Shown: positions 1 to 10,434 of the stretch, piece by piece
How positions within the stretch are numbered: the stretch's first letter is position 1
Layout of the letters: each line of letters begins with the position of its first letter
Assembly (NCBI GenBank): GCA_002205965.3
Contig: NADL03000176.1
Location: 1-64,000, forward strand
DNA from: Kappaphycus alvarezii
Lineage: Eukaryota > Rhodophyta > Florideophyceae > Gigartinales > Solieriaceae
DNA: 64,000 nt
Direction: 5' to 3'
Notes under the pieces: model-generated
Seen by the model: the letters and a program-made list of their open reading frames with translations, nothing else
Database searches by the model: none
What the model was told of the DNA's origin: nothing
Program-made: the position numbers and the translations under genes

Positions 1-388
1 GCCTTGAGTAACGGGTGTGGAGTGCCATCGTACCATAGAATTCCACTGGGAATAGCGGGTGGTCTTGGCTATCGGTGAATCGCTGCACTACGGCTGAACC
101 CTTTTGGGAACAGTGCCTTGAGTAACGGGTGTGGAGTGCCATCGTACCATAGAATTCCACTGGGAATAGCGGTGGTCTTGGCTATCGGTGAATCGCTGCA
201 CTACGGCTGAACCCTTTTGGGAACAGTGCCTTTGAGTAACGAGTGTGGAGTGCCATCGTACCATAGAATTCCACAGGGATTAGCAGGTGGTCTTGGCTAT
301 CGGTGAATCGCTGCACTACGGCTGAACCCTTTTGGGAACAGTGCCTTGAGTAACGGGTGTGGAGTGCCATCGTACCATAGAATTCCAC
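1..388 (+). repeat. Leader minisatellite of family A, about 114-bp unit, more than three copies
   Basis: A unit of 113-115 bp beginning GCCTTGAGTAACGGG recurs at 1, 115, 228 and 343 (the last partial). Each unit carries GTGCCATCGTACCATAG and the phrase CTTTTGGGAACAGTGCC. The same array occurs in the leaders of A2 (two units), A3 (three units) and A4 (one unit), so unit number varies between copies. A single diverged relative occurs in the leader of element C. The role is unknown; leader position fits packaging or translation control, which is inference. Confidence 0.9.
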
Positions 389-741
389 TAGGTGCAAACT
401 GTGCGACGAACGGTTTGAAGCGGGTAACTCCGTGGACGTGAGCTTGGCGACTTGAACTAACGGCGAACTTGTTGACGTGCTGCTCCCACCGGTCCTCTTG
501 GGCAGATAACGGTGACGGTTGTGCAACCAGGTAGTAAGCGAACTTGTTTGCTGACAGGGTGTCGTAGCGTACTGCACAGTGACTGGGAGCATCCAACTGG
601 CCGCGCAATTTCCTGCAAGAGACTGGCTTGGCTTTAAGGGTGAACACTCGCCGGTGTTAATAGCCTCCTTGGGACGTCTCGTAGGGATCATTTGCACCTG
701 CCTGTGGTACTCGCACAGGTGGGAGAGGCAGCTGAAACCGC

Positions 742-918
742 GTCTTACCCGGAGAGTCTAACCGGGGGCCGGGAGTCCGACTCCTAGTGATCCTTCACAT
801 AGAGTGTTGGTGCGCTGCGCTGGACCTTGATTCACGCAAGGGAAGGTTAGTCAATCGCAAAAACCGTGTCTCACCTGGAGAGTCTAACTAGGGGCCCGGA
901 AGTCCGACTTCCTGCAGT
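742..918 (+). repeat. Imperfect direct duplication in the family A leader
   Basis: Two segments of roughly 45 bp, at about 742-787 and 868-918, share the phrase GGAGAGTCTAAC followed by a G-rich run and AGTCCGACT. Both sit upstream of gag and recur in the leaders of A2, A3 and A4. They are GC-rich and could fold, but I did not derive a firm structure. Leader sequence 389-741 and 919-1037 holds no gene that I can support. Confidence 0.7.
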
Positions 919-1037
919 TTGAGCACTCAAGCTCTGTACACACACTTCTTCTGAGACCATTGAGGTCTGGTATTTGCAACTTTGGGTTGCTGTTTTGCCT
1001 TGTACTTTCTTTATCTCTTAATCCTGTTAAGGGAAAG

Positions 1038-4000
1038 ATGGACGGCTCAGGCGTCTTTAAAATTGAAAAACTTAGTGACTCTAACTTCCATACCTGGAAG
1101 CAGAAAATCGAATATCTCCTGGCATTTCGAGAGCTTGACAATGTGATCACTGAAGCGGCTCCACCTGAAAACGATGAAGGGTACCGCGAATGGCAGAAAC
1201 GAGATGCCAAAGCGAGGGCTGTCATCGGTCTGACGCTGAGCGATGAGCACTTGGATCACGTTCGTGAACTGAAGTCTGCTTCTGATATGTGGAAAGCGTT
1301 GATGAATGTCTTTCAGCGCCGTAAACTACTCAATAAGCTCAGAGCTCGTCGTAGATTCTATTCTGCAGTTATGATGGAAGGGGAGCGAGCTTTGGCGTAT
1401 ATCAATCGTGTCCGCCAGCTTGCGTCGGATCTGCGAAACATGGAGGTCACAGTAGCGGATGAGGATATTGCTATGAGCGTGCTGTGTGGATTACCCGAAA
1501 AATTTGAGCACCTGATAGTCGCCATCGACACGGTGACAGATGAAAAATCACTCTCGCTAGATTTTGTGAAAAGCCGCCTTCTTCAAGAAGAACAGCGTCT
1601 AGCGGAGAAAAACTGGCGGAGCCTCAAGGTCGGACAGCTCAAATGCTTTGTTGGCAGAAATAAATCACAGCGACACTGCACCTACTGCAAAAAGCGAGGC
1701 CACGAGGAACAATTCTGCTGGAAGAAGCAGCGAGATGAACGAAATAGGTCAAAAGCCCATGCTTCGGAAAAGTCTGCGGGTCTCGTTGGTAGTGCCTCTT
1801 CAACATCGCCCGAAAGCAGTAACTCAGACGCCGATGATTTCGTGTGTTTGATGGCTCAAGGAGAGAACGCATCCGGTGCCACGGCTGCTCACCTGGCACA
1901 TTGATTCTGGGGCTACTGCTCACATGACTTCGAGCCGGGAACTGTTTGAAACCTTGGAGTCAGTGGACCCATTTGAGGTTTCTATGGCAATAACTCTACT
2001 GTCAAGGCCCACGGTAAAGGAATGATCACAGTCCAACTGCTTGTTGAAGGCGTTTCCGTTAAATGCAGGTTATCAAATGTCATGTATGTCCCGGGGTTAA
2101 AGTTCAATCTCATCTCAGTGTCGGCAATAGAGAATGGCGGACGGAAGATTGAGTTTGAGAATGGTGCATGTCGTATACTCGAAAACGTGCGAGTTATTGC
2201 CGAAGGAACACGTCGCAATGGTCTTTATGAATTAAATACGACTACGAAGGTTCCGACTGATAAACGAGGAATCGCTCTCGCCGTCAAGGACCTCTCGCTT
2301 TGGCACGCAAGACTTGCCCATGTAAACTCGGAAGAAATCAAAAGCATGGCTCGAACTGGAACAGTTCTTGGCATCGAAATAGATCCCAAACAACCCGTAA
2401 ATGTTTGCGAATCTTGCATTTATGGAAAAAGTCACCGTGCCACGATTCCTAAGCAGCCTGGACCCAGGGCCTCGCTGGTTCTCGATCTGGTTCACTCGGA
2501 CGTCCATGGTCCTGTGCAGACGCCGTCCCTAGGTGGGTCACGGTATTTTGTATCTTTCATTGATGACCACTCACGGTTTTGTGCCGTCTACACAATGAAA
2601 GAAAAGTCCGAAACGTTCGATTGCTTCAAACGGTTTCATGCTTACGCAGAACGTCATACAGGAAGGAAGTTGAAAAGGATTCATTTCGACAACGGTGGCG
2701 AGTATATTAATAATGTTTTCAAACGGTACCTGGCAGAACACGGTATAGAATCAATGCCGACAGTTCCGTATAACCCACATCAGAATGGGATCGCAGAACG
2801 TTTGAATAGAACTATAAACGATTTGGTTCGATCTATGCTTCACTGTAAGAATCTTCCGAATGCGTTCTGGGCAGAAGCAGTTGCAGTGGCAGTGTATGTC
2901 CGAAATCGGGTAACTACCAGGGCACTAGGGCGAAATGTTACGCCGTTTGAGCTATGGACTAAGCGAAAGCCGCATCTCGGGCATATGCGCGTCTTTGGAA
3001 GTAAGTGCTGGTTCACAATTCCAAAAGCCAATCGGGAAGGAAAACTATCTCCTAGAGCTCGAGAGGCGATCATGATTGGATACGCAAAGGGCTCACAGGG
3101 CTACAAATTATGGGACGTCTCCTCCAAGAAGGTGGTGATTTCCCGGGATGTGAAGTTTGATGAGATCAGTCAAACTGAACTCAATGCATCTACGGTGCTC
3201 AAAGATGTGCCCGGCGATCCCTCAGACACCGAGGACGAAGTTTCTCACCAAGTGTCTGAAGAATCTTCTGCTGTTGAGGAAGTTGATAATTCGAATCTGA
3301 ATAATGCTCCCTCTACTGGAGTGGCAGGGGAATCTGTTTCGGCTACGAATTCGCCTGAATTGGAACCGGTATCCGCAACTCGGAAATCTTCGAGGCACCG
3401 TCGTAAGCCTGGAGAATGGTGGAAGGCTACTCCAAGTGCTTTATTGTCGGCCTCCTGTCCACATGATCCTCAGTCATACAGAGAGGCCCTGTCCAACGGT
3501 GAAAGCGATAAATGGCAAGAGGCTATGGACAAAGAGTATCGCTCTCTCCTAGAGAACAACACCTGGGAGTTGGTTCCTCGTCCCGTGGATAAAAATGTAG
3601 TTTCCTGCAAGTGGGTTTATGTGACAAAAGACGATCCTCAGCCAGATGGTACAACTAAGAAACGCCACAAAGCTAGGCTTGTTGCTCGTGGTTTCTCCCA
3701 AGTTGAAGGAATTGACTACAATGAGACCTATGCCCTGGTAGTGAAGTTTACTTCAGTGCGTATTCTGCTGGCTATGGTTACATCTTTGAACTTATTGTTG
3801 CATCAGATGGATGTCGTGACGGCCTTTCTAAATGGAGATCTCGAAGAGTGTGTGTACATGGAGCAGCCGGAAGGATTCCGGATCAAGAATAAGGAAAATT
3901 ACGTTTGTAAGCTCGGGAAAGCGATCTACGGTCTCAAACAGGCGAGCCGCTGCTGGCACAGAAAAATCGACAAATTCCTGACAGAGCATTTGGGCTTACA

Positions 4001-4935
4001 GCGGAATCCGTCTGATGATTGCCTGTTCAGCAGCTGCATTGACGGAGCGGTTTTAGTCATTGCGTTGTATGTTGATGACTTGTTGATTGCTTGCAGCAAT
4101 GTTGCGCGGCTTGATGAAGTAAAGAAAGCCCTGAGCTCGTCTTTCCGTATGAAAGACCTGAACGAAGCTCGCCATTGCCTCGGCTTTGAGATCTATCGAA
4201 ATTCCACTGAGGGGAAGCTTTACTTGTCGCAGGAAAAGTACGCCCGCGCTGTAGCAGTCCGGTTTGGCCTTGGCTCAGCGAAAGGATCACACACGCCAAT
4301 GGAGACTGGTATCAACTTGAGTGTGGAGGGAGAAGTGGCGTCTGAGATCCCGTACCGTGAGGCAATTGGTTGTTTAATGTACTTGATGGTCGGTACACGT
4401 CCAGATATTGCATTCGCTGTTTGCCGCCTAGCTAAGTTTGTTGAGGCACCTACCAATTTGCATTGGCAATGTGTGAAACGACTTTTGAGATATCTGATCT
4501 CCACTTCCGGCCACAAATTGTGTTTCGATGGAAACGAATCTTTGGATCTAATTGGATACGTGGACTCGGATTATGCAGGTGATGTCACTACACGGAAGTC
4601 GACAAGTGGTTATGTCTTTATGATGGCTGGAGCGGCGGTGTCATGGTGCTCCCGTTTGCAGGAAGTTGTGACTTTGTCCTCAACTGAAGCGGAATACGTA
4701 AGCCTCAGTACTGGTGAAAAGGAAGCGGTATGGCTACGGCGATTGGTGGCGAATCTTAAAGTTGGACTTGTGCTTTGCAAAAATCCAATGGTGATATACG
4801 CAGATAACCAAGGTTCGATGCACTTGGCCATGAACGGGAGCAGTAACCGGCGAACGAAACACGTCGACGTCCGTTACCACTTCTGTAGACAAGCCATTGA
4901 GGAGGCGGAAATAAAATTGGAATACTGTCCCACTG
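1038..4935 (+). pseudogene. Family A gag-pol, copy A1 (fossil)
   Basis: The start ATG at 1038 gives MDGSGVFKIEKL, the typical opening of a UBN2-type copia Gag. Further on come a CCHC zinc knuckle (CTYCKKRGHEEQFC, C-x2-C-x4-H-x4-C), the protease motif DSGATAHMT, the integrase zinc-binding region (WHARLAHV ... CESCIYGK), integrase catalytic stretches DLVHSDVHG, FIDDHSRF and FDNGGEY, the reverse transcriptase box YVDDLLIA, and RNase H motifs YVDSDYAGD, SSTEAEY and YADNQGS. In intact relatives these proteins copy element RNA into DNA in virus-like particles and integrate it. The reading frame is broken in a few places, and the body runs into the poly(A) tract at 4936. An in-frame extension upstream of 1038 lacks an ATG and is not used here. 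Confidence 0.88.
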
Positions 4936-4970
<35 letters not shown>

Positions 4971-4973
4971 GGG
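4936..4973 (+). other. 32-bp poly(A) run followed by six Gs at the A1/T junction
   Basis: Thirty-two As (4936-4967) and six Gs (4968-4973) separate the A1 coding body from the T-type LTR that begins TGTTGATC at 4974. The G run placed directly before TGTT resembles the polypurine tract of both A (GAGGGGGG before TGTTGG) and T (GAGGGGGG before TGTTGATC). The poly(A) has no counterpart in A2 or A4. It may record copying of a polyadenylated RNA joined to a polypurine tract, or slippage. Confidence 0.7.
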
Positions 4974-5296
4974 TGTTGATCTATATATGTTGTGGTCCGC
5001 TCAGTGGCACAAGAGAGCCAGCGCTTGTGGCTTAGTGGTCAATGTGTTTTTCCTACATGGTAGCATCGCGGGTTCGAGCCCCGCAAGTGGTTGCATTGGT
5101 GAAAATTTAATTTGTGTGTTTTCGGCATTGCTTACTGTCCTATAGGTGATAGGAATGAGGTGTAAGATGTCTGAGTCTTTACAGCACTCTGTGGTCCCCT
5201 GAGTGAGGGGAGTGTTGAAATGGGCTGTGTATTCACTCAGTGCACCACTTGACATGCCAGCGCATGTGGCTTAGTGGTCAATGTGTTTTTCCTACA
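4974..5296 (+). mobile_element. TRIM-like small LTR element, T type II (323 bp)
   Basis: The element has an 84-bp LTR (4974-5057, TGTTGATC...CCTACA), an internal part of about 155 bp, a polypurine tract (GTGAGGGGAG ending at 5212) and a second 84-bp LTR (5213-5296, TGTTGAAATG...CCTACA). The two LTRs agree in their 3' halves but differ in their 5' halves: the left one begins like the type I elements at 30694 and 35118. Directly after the left LTR is TGGTAGCATCGCGG, a possible primer site opening with TGG, unlike the initiator-tRNA anticodon site of type I. A-box-like (TGGCTTAGTGG) and B-box-like (GGTTCGAGCCC) stretches suggest a tRNA-derived origin. It encodes nothing and would depend on enzymes from another element. 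Confidence 0.75.
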
Positions 5297-8239
5297 GAGT
5301 CAACGATATCTTCAGGCTGCTCCATATAAATATCCTCTTCTAAGTCACCGTTCAGAAAGGCCGTGACCACGTCCATTTGATGAAGCTCTAAATCGAAGTG
5401 GGCTACAATCGCCAACAACAATCGAATCGTTGTAAATTTGATCACCGGCGCAAAAGTCTCTGAGTAATCAATCCCCTCAATTTGTTGAAAGCCCCGCACA
5501 ACCAGGCGACCTTTTCCCTTTTGAGTCAACGTGCCGTTATCGTCCGGCATGTCCTTTACAGTAAATACCCAGCGAGAAGTTAGAATATTGGCACCTTCCG
5601 ATCGTGGCACTAGTGCCCAGGTTTTGTTTTTGCGTTGGGACTCTAGCTCTTATCAATCGCTTTCTGCCAGAACTGTGGTTGTGGTCCACCCATCGCCTCT
5701 TTAAAGGAGTTCGGTATGTTGATGTCGCCACAGGAAGGTGTGAAAGCTGGTTCCCACCAGGCCTGTCCACCACTGTCGGGGTGGGCGTCGTGAACGAGTG
5801 GAGCGGCGAGGTTCCATATCTCGGGACCAGCATCTTGCTCACCACTCACTTCTTCTGTTGCAAAGTCTCATTAGTTGAGTCGGGCTCAATACCTTGACTT
5901 TGAAAGTTCTCAACCTCCGCCGGTGACCCTGCTTCAATGCCATGTTCATTATCACCATTAGATTTCAGACTCAATTTCGTCAGTATCGGTCGCCTCCACT
6001 GGGTCAACGTCTACGTCATTATTATCGGAAAAATGTTCATCGTAAGAGCAAGCCCCTGGTCTCGACTCATCGAACTGCACATCCCTGGAAATACAATGCG
6101 ATGTAAGTTGTCATCCCAAATTTTGTAGGCCTTAGTTCCCGGCGGATACCCAACAAACATTCCCGTTGTTGCGCGGTCGTCAAGTTTACGCACCTCATTA
6201 CCAGGCACCTTGTACCAGCATTGACATCCAAACACACGTAGGTGAGATACATCGGGCTTTTTCTTCATCCATAGGTGAAATGGAGTAACGAGACCACCCA
6301 AAGCTCTTGTCGTGACACGATTGCGAACGTAAACTGCGTTATCAGAGCTTCAGCCCAAAAGCTTTCGGAACCTTCATATGGGACAGCATAGACCTGACGA
6401 GATCAATCAGGGTACGATTGAGCCGTTCTGCCACACCATTCTGTTCAGGTGTGTATGCAGCGGTCGTTTGATGAACAGTTCCTTGTGACGATAGAAAGGA
6501 TTGGAACTCTGAAGAAAGATACTCTCCACCACGATCAGATCGAAGCACTTTCACGCGTTGACCAGTGTGTGTGAAGGCATATTGGGCAAACTTCTGATAA
6601 AAATGGAACGTTTCATCTTTACTCTTCATCGGATAGACAACACTCCAGTTTGAGTGGTCATCGATAAAAGTGACAAAGTATCTAGCACCACCTACTGACT
6701 GTACTTGGAGTGGGCCGCAGACGTCCGAATGGACCAAGTCTAGCAAATGTTTGGCCCTGCCTCCAGAGCGCTGTTTAGGAATCACAGCACGAGTTGCTTT
6801 TCCTAACACACACGCATCACATGTCACAGATTCACAGTCAGAAGATGAGCTAGCGTCTCTTGTTATATCTGAAGAGGAGATATGAAGTCCACTTACCACG
6901 TTCTTACGAGCCATGGACAATATTCCTTGAGTGTGAACGTGGGCCAATCTTTCATGCCATGTCTTCAAAGAGGCTTTGTGCGCCGAATGAACCTCGTTAC
7001 ATGTGTCAAGCACATACAGCTCTCCTCGACTTGTGGCAGTAGCCACGATGCAGTCACTCCTCTTCACAGTGCACTTGTCACGAACGAACTCAACGTCAAA
7101 TCCATTATCGACCATCTTACGTACAGAAATTAGGGAAAAAGCAAAGCTTGGAACGTGCAGCACATTGGTGAGCTTGCATGACTTTTGAACTCCGTTCACT
7201 AAAGCGTAATGGGACGGTCCCGACTCCAGCTACTACTGCACACGCTTTTGTTCCCATTTCTACGCGGCTGTTTGAGACCTCCCTGTAGTCGGAGAACAGT
7301 CTCTTGTCAAATGTCATGTGCGCGGAGCATCCAGAGTCGATAACCAAGTGTTTGAGGTTATGTTGATACCAGAGTTATCTACCTTGTTCATCAGACATAT
7401 GTACTCGACTTCATTAATTTCCAGATCTTCTTGCTCTTGAGCAATCATCGCAGTAGGCTTCTGTGACTGTCTACGTAGGAACCGGTCAGGTGGCGGTGGT
7501 CGCCTTCCGTTGATGTCCTTTCCCCAGCAGCGGGCAGCGGAGTGTCCATTGTGACCACAGTTGGTGCATGTCAAAGTCGAAACACGCCTTGCCTCAGGGA
7601 TGTGCCCAATAAGAGCAGAACTTGGCGGATTCTCTTCTAGTAAGCTTCATCGATGCACGTTGCTCCTCTTGGAGCAGGCGACTTTTTACATATTCTACTC
7701 CGAACTGTTATCTTCGGATCCAAGAGCGTCAAGCGCTACAATGAGATTTTGAAACCTCTGCGGAAGACCATTGAGAACTGCCATAGCCATTTCCTTGTCA
7801 TCAATGATGACTCCCATTGACTTTAAGCGAGCTGCTAGGTGTCGCACACGTCCTATGTATGGCAAAACTTTCTCATTGTCTAGCATGGTGACCGTGTAGA
7901 AGTCTCTCCGGGCCGCCAGCTTATTTAGTAATGTGTGGCGCTCAAAAACTTCCAAGATGGCGTCCCACATTTCTTTGGCTGTGACAGCATCTCTCACATG
8001 ATCCAGGTGATCATCAGACAGCGACAGGCCGATGATGGCCCGGGCCTTTCGATCCCTTGCTTCCATGCCTTGTAAGTGGAAGATTGTTCATCTTCAGGAA
8101 CGGTGCCATCAGTAATATACTGTTCCACATCGCGAAGGGCCAACAGGAGCTGAATCTTCTGTTTCCACACGTAGAAATTGGTATCCGTGAGCTTTTCGAT
8201 CTTCATCGATCCTCCTCCTTGATCTTCTCCGCTACTCAT
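5297..8239 (-). pseudogene. Family B gag-pol, unit B1 (partial fossil)
   Basis: Reading leftwards from an ATG at 8239 (MSSGEDQGGGSMKIEKL), the Gag has the UBN2-like region (LDHVRDAVTAKEMWDAIL) and a CCHC knuckle (CTNCGHNGHSAARC). Next come a protease region, the integrase zinc-binding part (WHERLAHVH ... CDACVLGK), integrase catalytic stretches DLVHSDVCG, FIDDHSNW and SDRGGEYLS, and the start of reverse transcriptase (HQMDVVTAFLNGD). The later part of pol is beyond the junction at 5297. Several breaks are present. Family B proteins differ clearly from A but share its domain order. Confidence 0.85.
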
Positions 8240-8399
8240 TGCAATATTCTAGAGGTGCTAATGTTCTGTTCGAAGATCCCAAGCCGGGGACCGATAGTCC
8301 CTTGTAGTGGCAAGCCCACCTCTATAAGAACACAGCACACGAAACTCTAGACTAAAGCAAAGGCCAAAGACGTCGCTTCAAACAAACAAATGGATCTCT

Positions 8400-8933
8400 T
8401 TAAATTCTCTGGGACAAAACTACTTTCAAGTGTTCCTTCCCGTTCTCGTGACGCTTGAGAACCTCGTGGGAATCGAACACTCTATCACAAGCAGTACACC
8501 TAGGGGTCTTTTTCTTGTTTTTCTCTCTAGTCCTATGACCCTTAGAATTGATGTGATCGTAGAATGTCTGTGCGCTATTGCAGCTAATATCACAGAGCTT
8601 GCAGTACCTCTTGTTCCTCGGCGGAACTCTTCGTTTAGCCTTTAGTTCCTTCTTGGCAACTCGATCGGCGAGGGCTTTAGCTTTCTTTGCCGAGAGGCGT
8701 TGAACTTTCTTTATTGGCTTATCCAGAGGTACTGACTTACGAGGGATCCTATACCTTTCCCTAGACGAGGGAAGCGCGAGCGTCTTTGGCGGCGGTCCTT
8801 CTGGTTCGAGTACTTCGATCGATTCCACAACTGTCCTCCCCACAGATGGCAAAGTCCTAACTGTCGCAGCCCTGGGCACTCGGGGCACCAGGCTAATTCC
8901 GAGTCTAGCACAACCCCGCAAAAGCAGGCACAA
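8400..8933 (-). CDS. Extra leader ORF of family B: basic protein with two U1-type C2H2 zinc fingers
   Basis: A sense-strand ORF of about 177 codons lies between the B1 primer site (9142-9155) and gag (8239). Near its C-terminus are two fingers of the spacing C-x2-C-x12-H-x5-H: C111, C114, H127, H133 and C146, C149, H162, H168. This spacing is that of the U1/matrin class, many members of which bind double-stranded RNA. Residues 71-110 are rich in Lys and Arg, suggesting nucleic-acid contact or a nuclear signal. It is not part of gag or pol and not usual for copia elements. The frame has no ATG near its start; splice-like signals (GTAAG donor-like near 9048, CTAG acceptor-like near 8905, minus strand) suggest that its start may come from an upstream leader exon. 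The ORF recurs in B2, B3, B4 (partial) and B5. A captured host exon is possible; function unknown. Confidence 0.72.
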   Translation of the reverse strand: MCLLLRGCARLGISLVPRVPRAATVRTLPSVGRTVVESIEVLEPEGPPPKTLALPSSRERYRIPRKSVPLDKPIKKVQRLSAKKAKALADRVAKKELKAKRRVPPRNKRYCKLCDISCNSAQTFYDHINSKGHRTREKNKKKTPRCTACDRVFDSHEVLKRHENGKEHLKVVLSQRI

Positions 8934-9141
8934 AAGTGGAAGTGATCGTCAGTAACAGCTTTTGGGATTATGAGTCTTTAGACCAACCAAAAGGTGCAAA
9001 GAGAATCACTTCGATGTGCAAAGAAATGGAATTATTCAAATAGCTTACCGGAACGAGTAGACATAATCAAGAGACTGAGACAAGAAAACAATGCAGCAAC
9101 ACACGGCGACTTACGGGGTTCAGAGAAAAGACGGCGTTGAA

Positions 9142-9155
9142 CTGGGCCCATAACC
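9142..9155 (-). promoter_or_regulatory. Primer-binding site of B1, half-tRNA type (initiator tRNA-Met anticodon arm)
   Basis: On the minus strand the sequence reads GGTTATGGGCCCAG, the exact complement of the anticodon arm CTGGGCCCATAACC of eukaryotic initiator tRNA-Met. It lies next to the inner end of the LTR. Drosophila copia is known to prime with a tRNA fragment cut in this region. Confidence 0.88.
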
Positions 9156-9494
9156 TAATGGGAATCGGGAGGGTGAAGGACTTTGCTGGACGGATGAAGT
9201 TGCGGGCTTGGCTACCCAGAATTTACTCGGAACTCTAAAATCCTGGCCTTAAGTACAACCTACAACTACTTTCTAACTCACTGCGTCCACTAACAGAATC
9301 CCACAAACTGAGCCATTTGAGCGGATTTCAAGATCTTGGCCCGGTAATAACAGTCATTAGGGGCAAATTTGGAACTGCTTCCAAAGTTGACAAATTTGTG
9401 TAAATAGGTTGGCCCAATACACACATCAATACAGTACCTTATTTTGCAGACTTACCGGAACGAATTCCCTTGTGCCAAAATAACGGACTCAATC

Positions 9495-9990
9495 CGTCAT
9501 ACGTATAATAGAATCACATAACTGATTTTGGATGCAGTCGGTCCAATCTTCATCATAATTACGAACCTCATACATATGATGGAATCACATAACTGATTTG
9601 GATGCAGTACAAACCAATATCATAACTAACCACATACGTATGATGGAATCACATAACTGATTTTTTTGATGCAGTTGTACAAACCAATATCATAACTAGA
9701 AACCACATACGTATGATGGAATCACATAACTGATTTTGATGCAGTTGTACAAACCAATATCATAACTAGAACCACATACGTATGATGGAATCACATAACC
9801 GATTTTGATGCAGCTGTACAAACCAATATCATAACTAGAAACTCATACGTATGATGGAATCACATAACCGATTTTTGATGCAGCTGGATAACAATCATAA
9901 CTAGAAACCAATATATGATAATCACATAACCGATTTTGGATGCAGCTGGATAAAACCCGTAATCATAACTAGAATCCTCATACATAATAT
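9495..9990 (-). repeat. Minisatellite inside family B LTR 1, about 70-bp unit with a palindromic core
   Basis: Six to seven units of 67-73 bp each contain CATACGTATGATGGAATCAC, then GATGCAGTTGTAC and CCAATATCATAACTAG. The decamer CATACGTATG is its own reverse complement. Homologous arrays sit at about 16770-17135, 35427-35795, 55799-56165 and 62076-62590. Differences in unit number account for most of the length differences among B LTRs (1,296-1,437 bp). Confidence 0.88.
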
Positions 9991-10434
9991 AAAATCAAAT
10001 ACCTCTTTCTAGCAGTCATGACAGTATTGCCATAATTGATTCCTACTGTACAAACTCAGGTATAGTAAGGAGTACAGTACTTGGTATATTACGATGTACA
10101 GTGCGAAGTACAGTTCCTCATTTGGCACTAGTACAGTACGTGTACACACTGCACAAAAGGTTTCTACTCTTAGCTGTACCACGTGTACATCACATACACA
10201 ACTGCCACCACGTACACGTGTACATAGCTTTCCTCAGCATATCTCTCATACAGTATACTCATCATCCACTTATAGTACCCAACCCTACGTAAAATCACCC
10301 CATAAACAACATTTTGCCCTCTAAATCGCTGATCTCTCAAATCGTACTTTCGTCCCTGGGAACTTTGGATTTTTTCGGAATGCCTTAGGGCCACCCTTCA
10401 TTCAACACGTGTGCATGTGTACACGTGGAACATG

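Larger units (their letters stand above)
1..4973 (+). mobile_element. Copia-type LTR retrotransposon, family A, copy A1 (left end outside window)
   Basis: This is a Ty1/copia-class element read on the plus strand. The window opens inside its untranslated leader, so its 5' LTR and primer site lie to the left. Gag starts at 1038 and the polyprotein domains follow in the copia order protease, integrase, reverse transcriptase, RNase H. The body ends at 4935, followed by a poly(A) run, six Gs and then a small T-type LTR rather than the 829-bp LTR that borders copies A2 and A4. The copy is broken in a few places but retains one very long open stretch through integrase and reverse transcriptase. By eye it is almost identical to A2 and A4, so it is recent. 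Confidence 0.9.

Noticed and set aside
182-697. A 171-codon open frame antisense to the A leader with 38-residue repeats, seen again at 27809-28387 and 31359-31874
   Set aside because: The minisatellite unit is 114 bp, a multiple of three, so one open unit keeps the frame open by itself. It is antisense to the element, unit number varies, and no domain is recognisable.
960-1037. Upstream in-frame extension of gag resembling a signal peptide
   Set aside because: It has no ATG, the stretch is pyrimidine-rich leader, and copia Gag is not secreted. The ATG at 1038 matches the usual Gag start.
4936-4967. Poly(A) run as the tail of a LINE, SINE or processed pseudogene
   Set aside because: It is directly followed by a G run and a T LTR, with no target duplication around it, and lies at the end of an LTR-element body.
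9495-9990. Regularly spaced repeats resembling a CRISPR array
   Set aside because: The units are contiguous 70-bp tandem repeats without unique spacers, inside a eukaryotic LTR.
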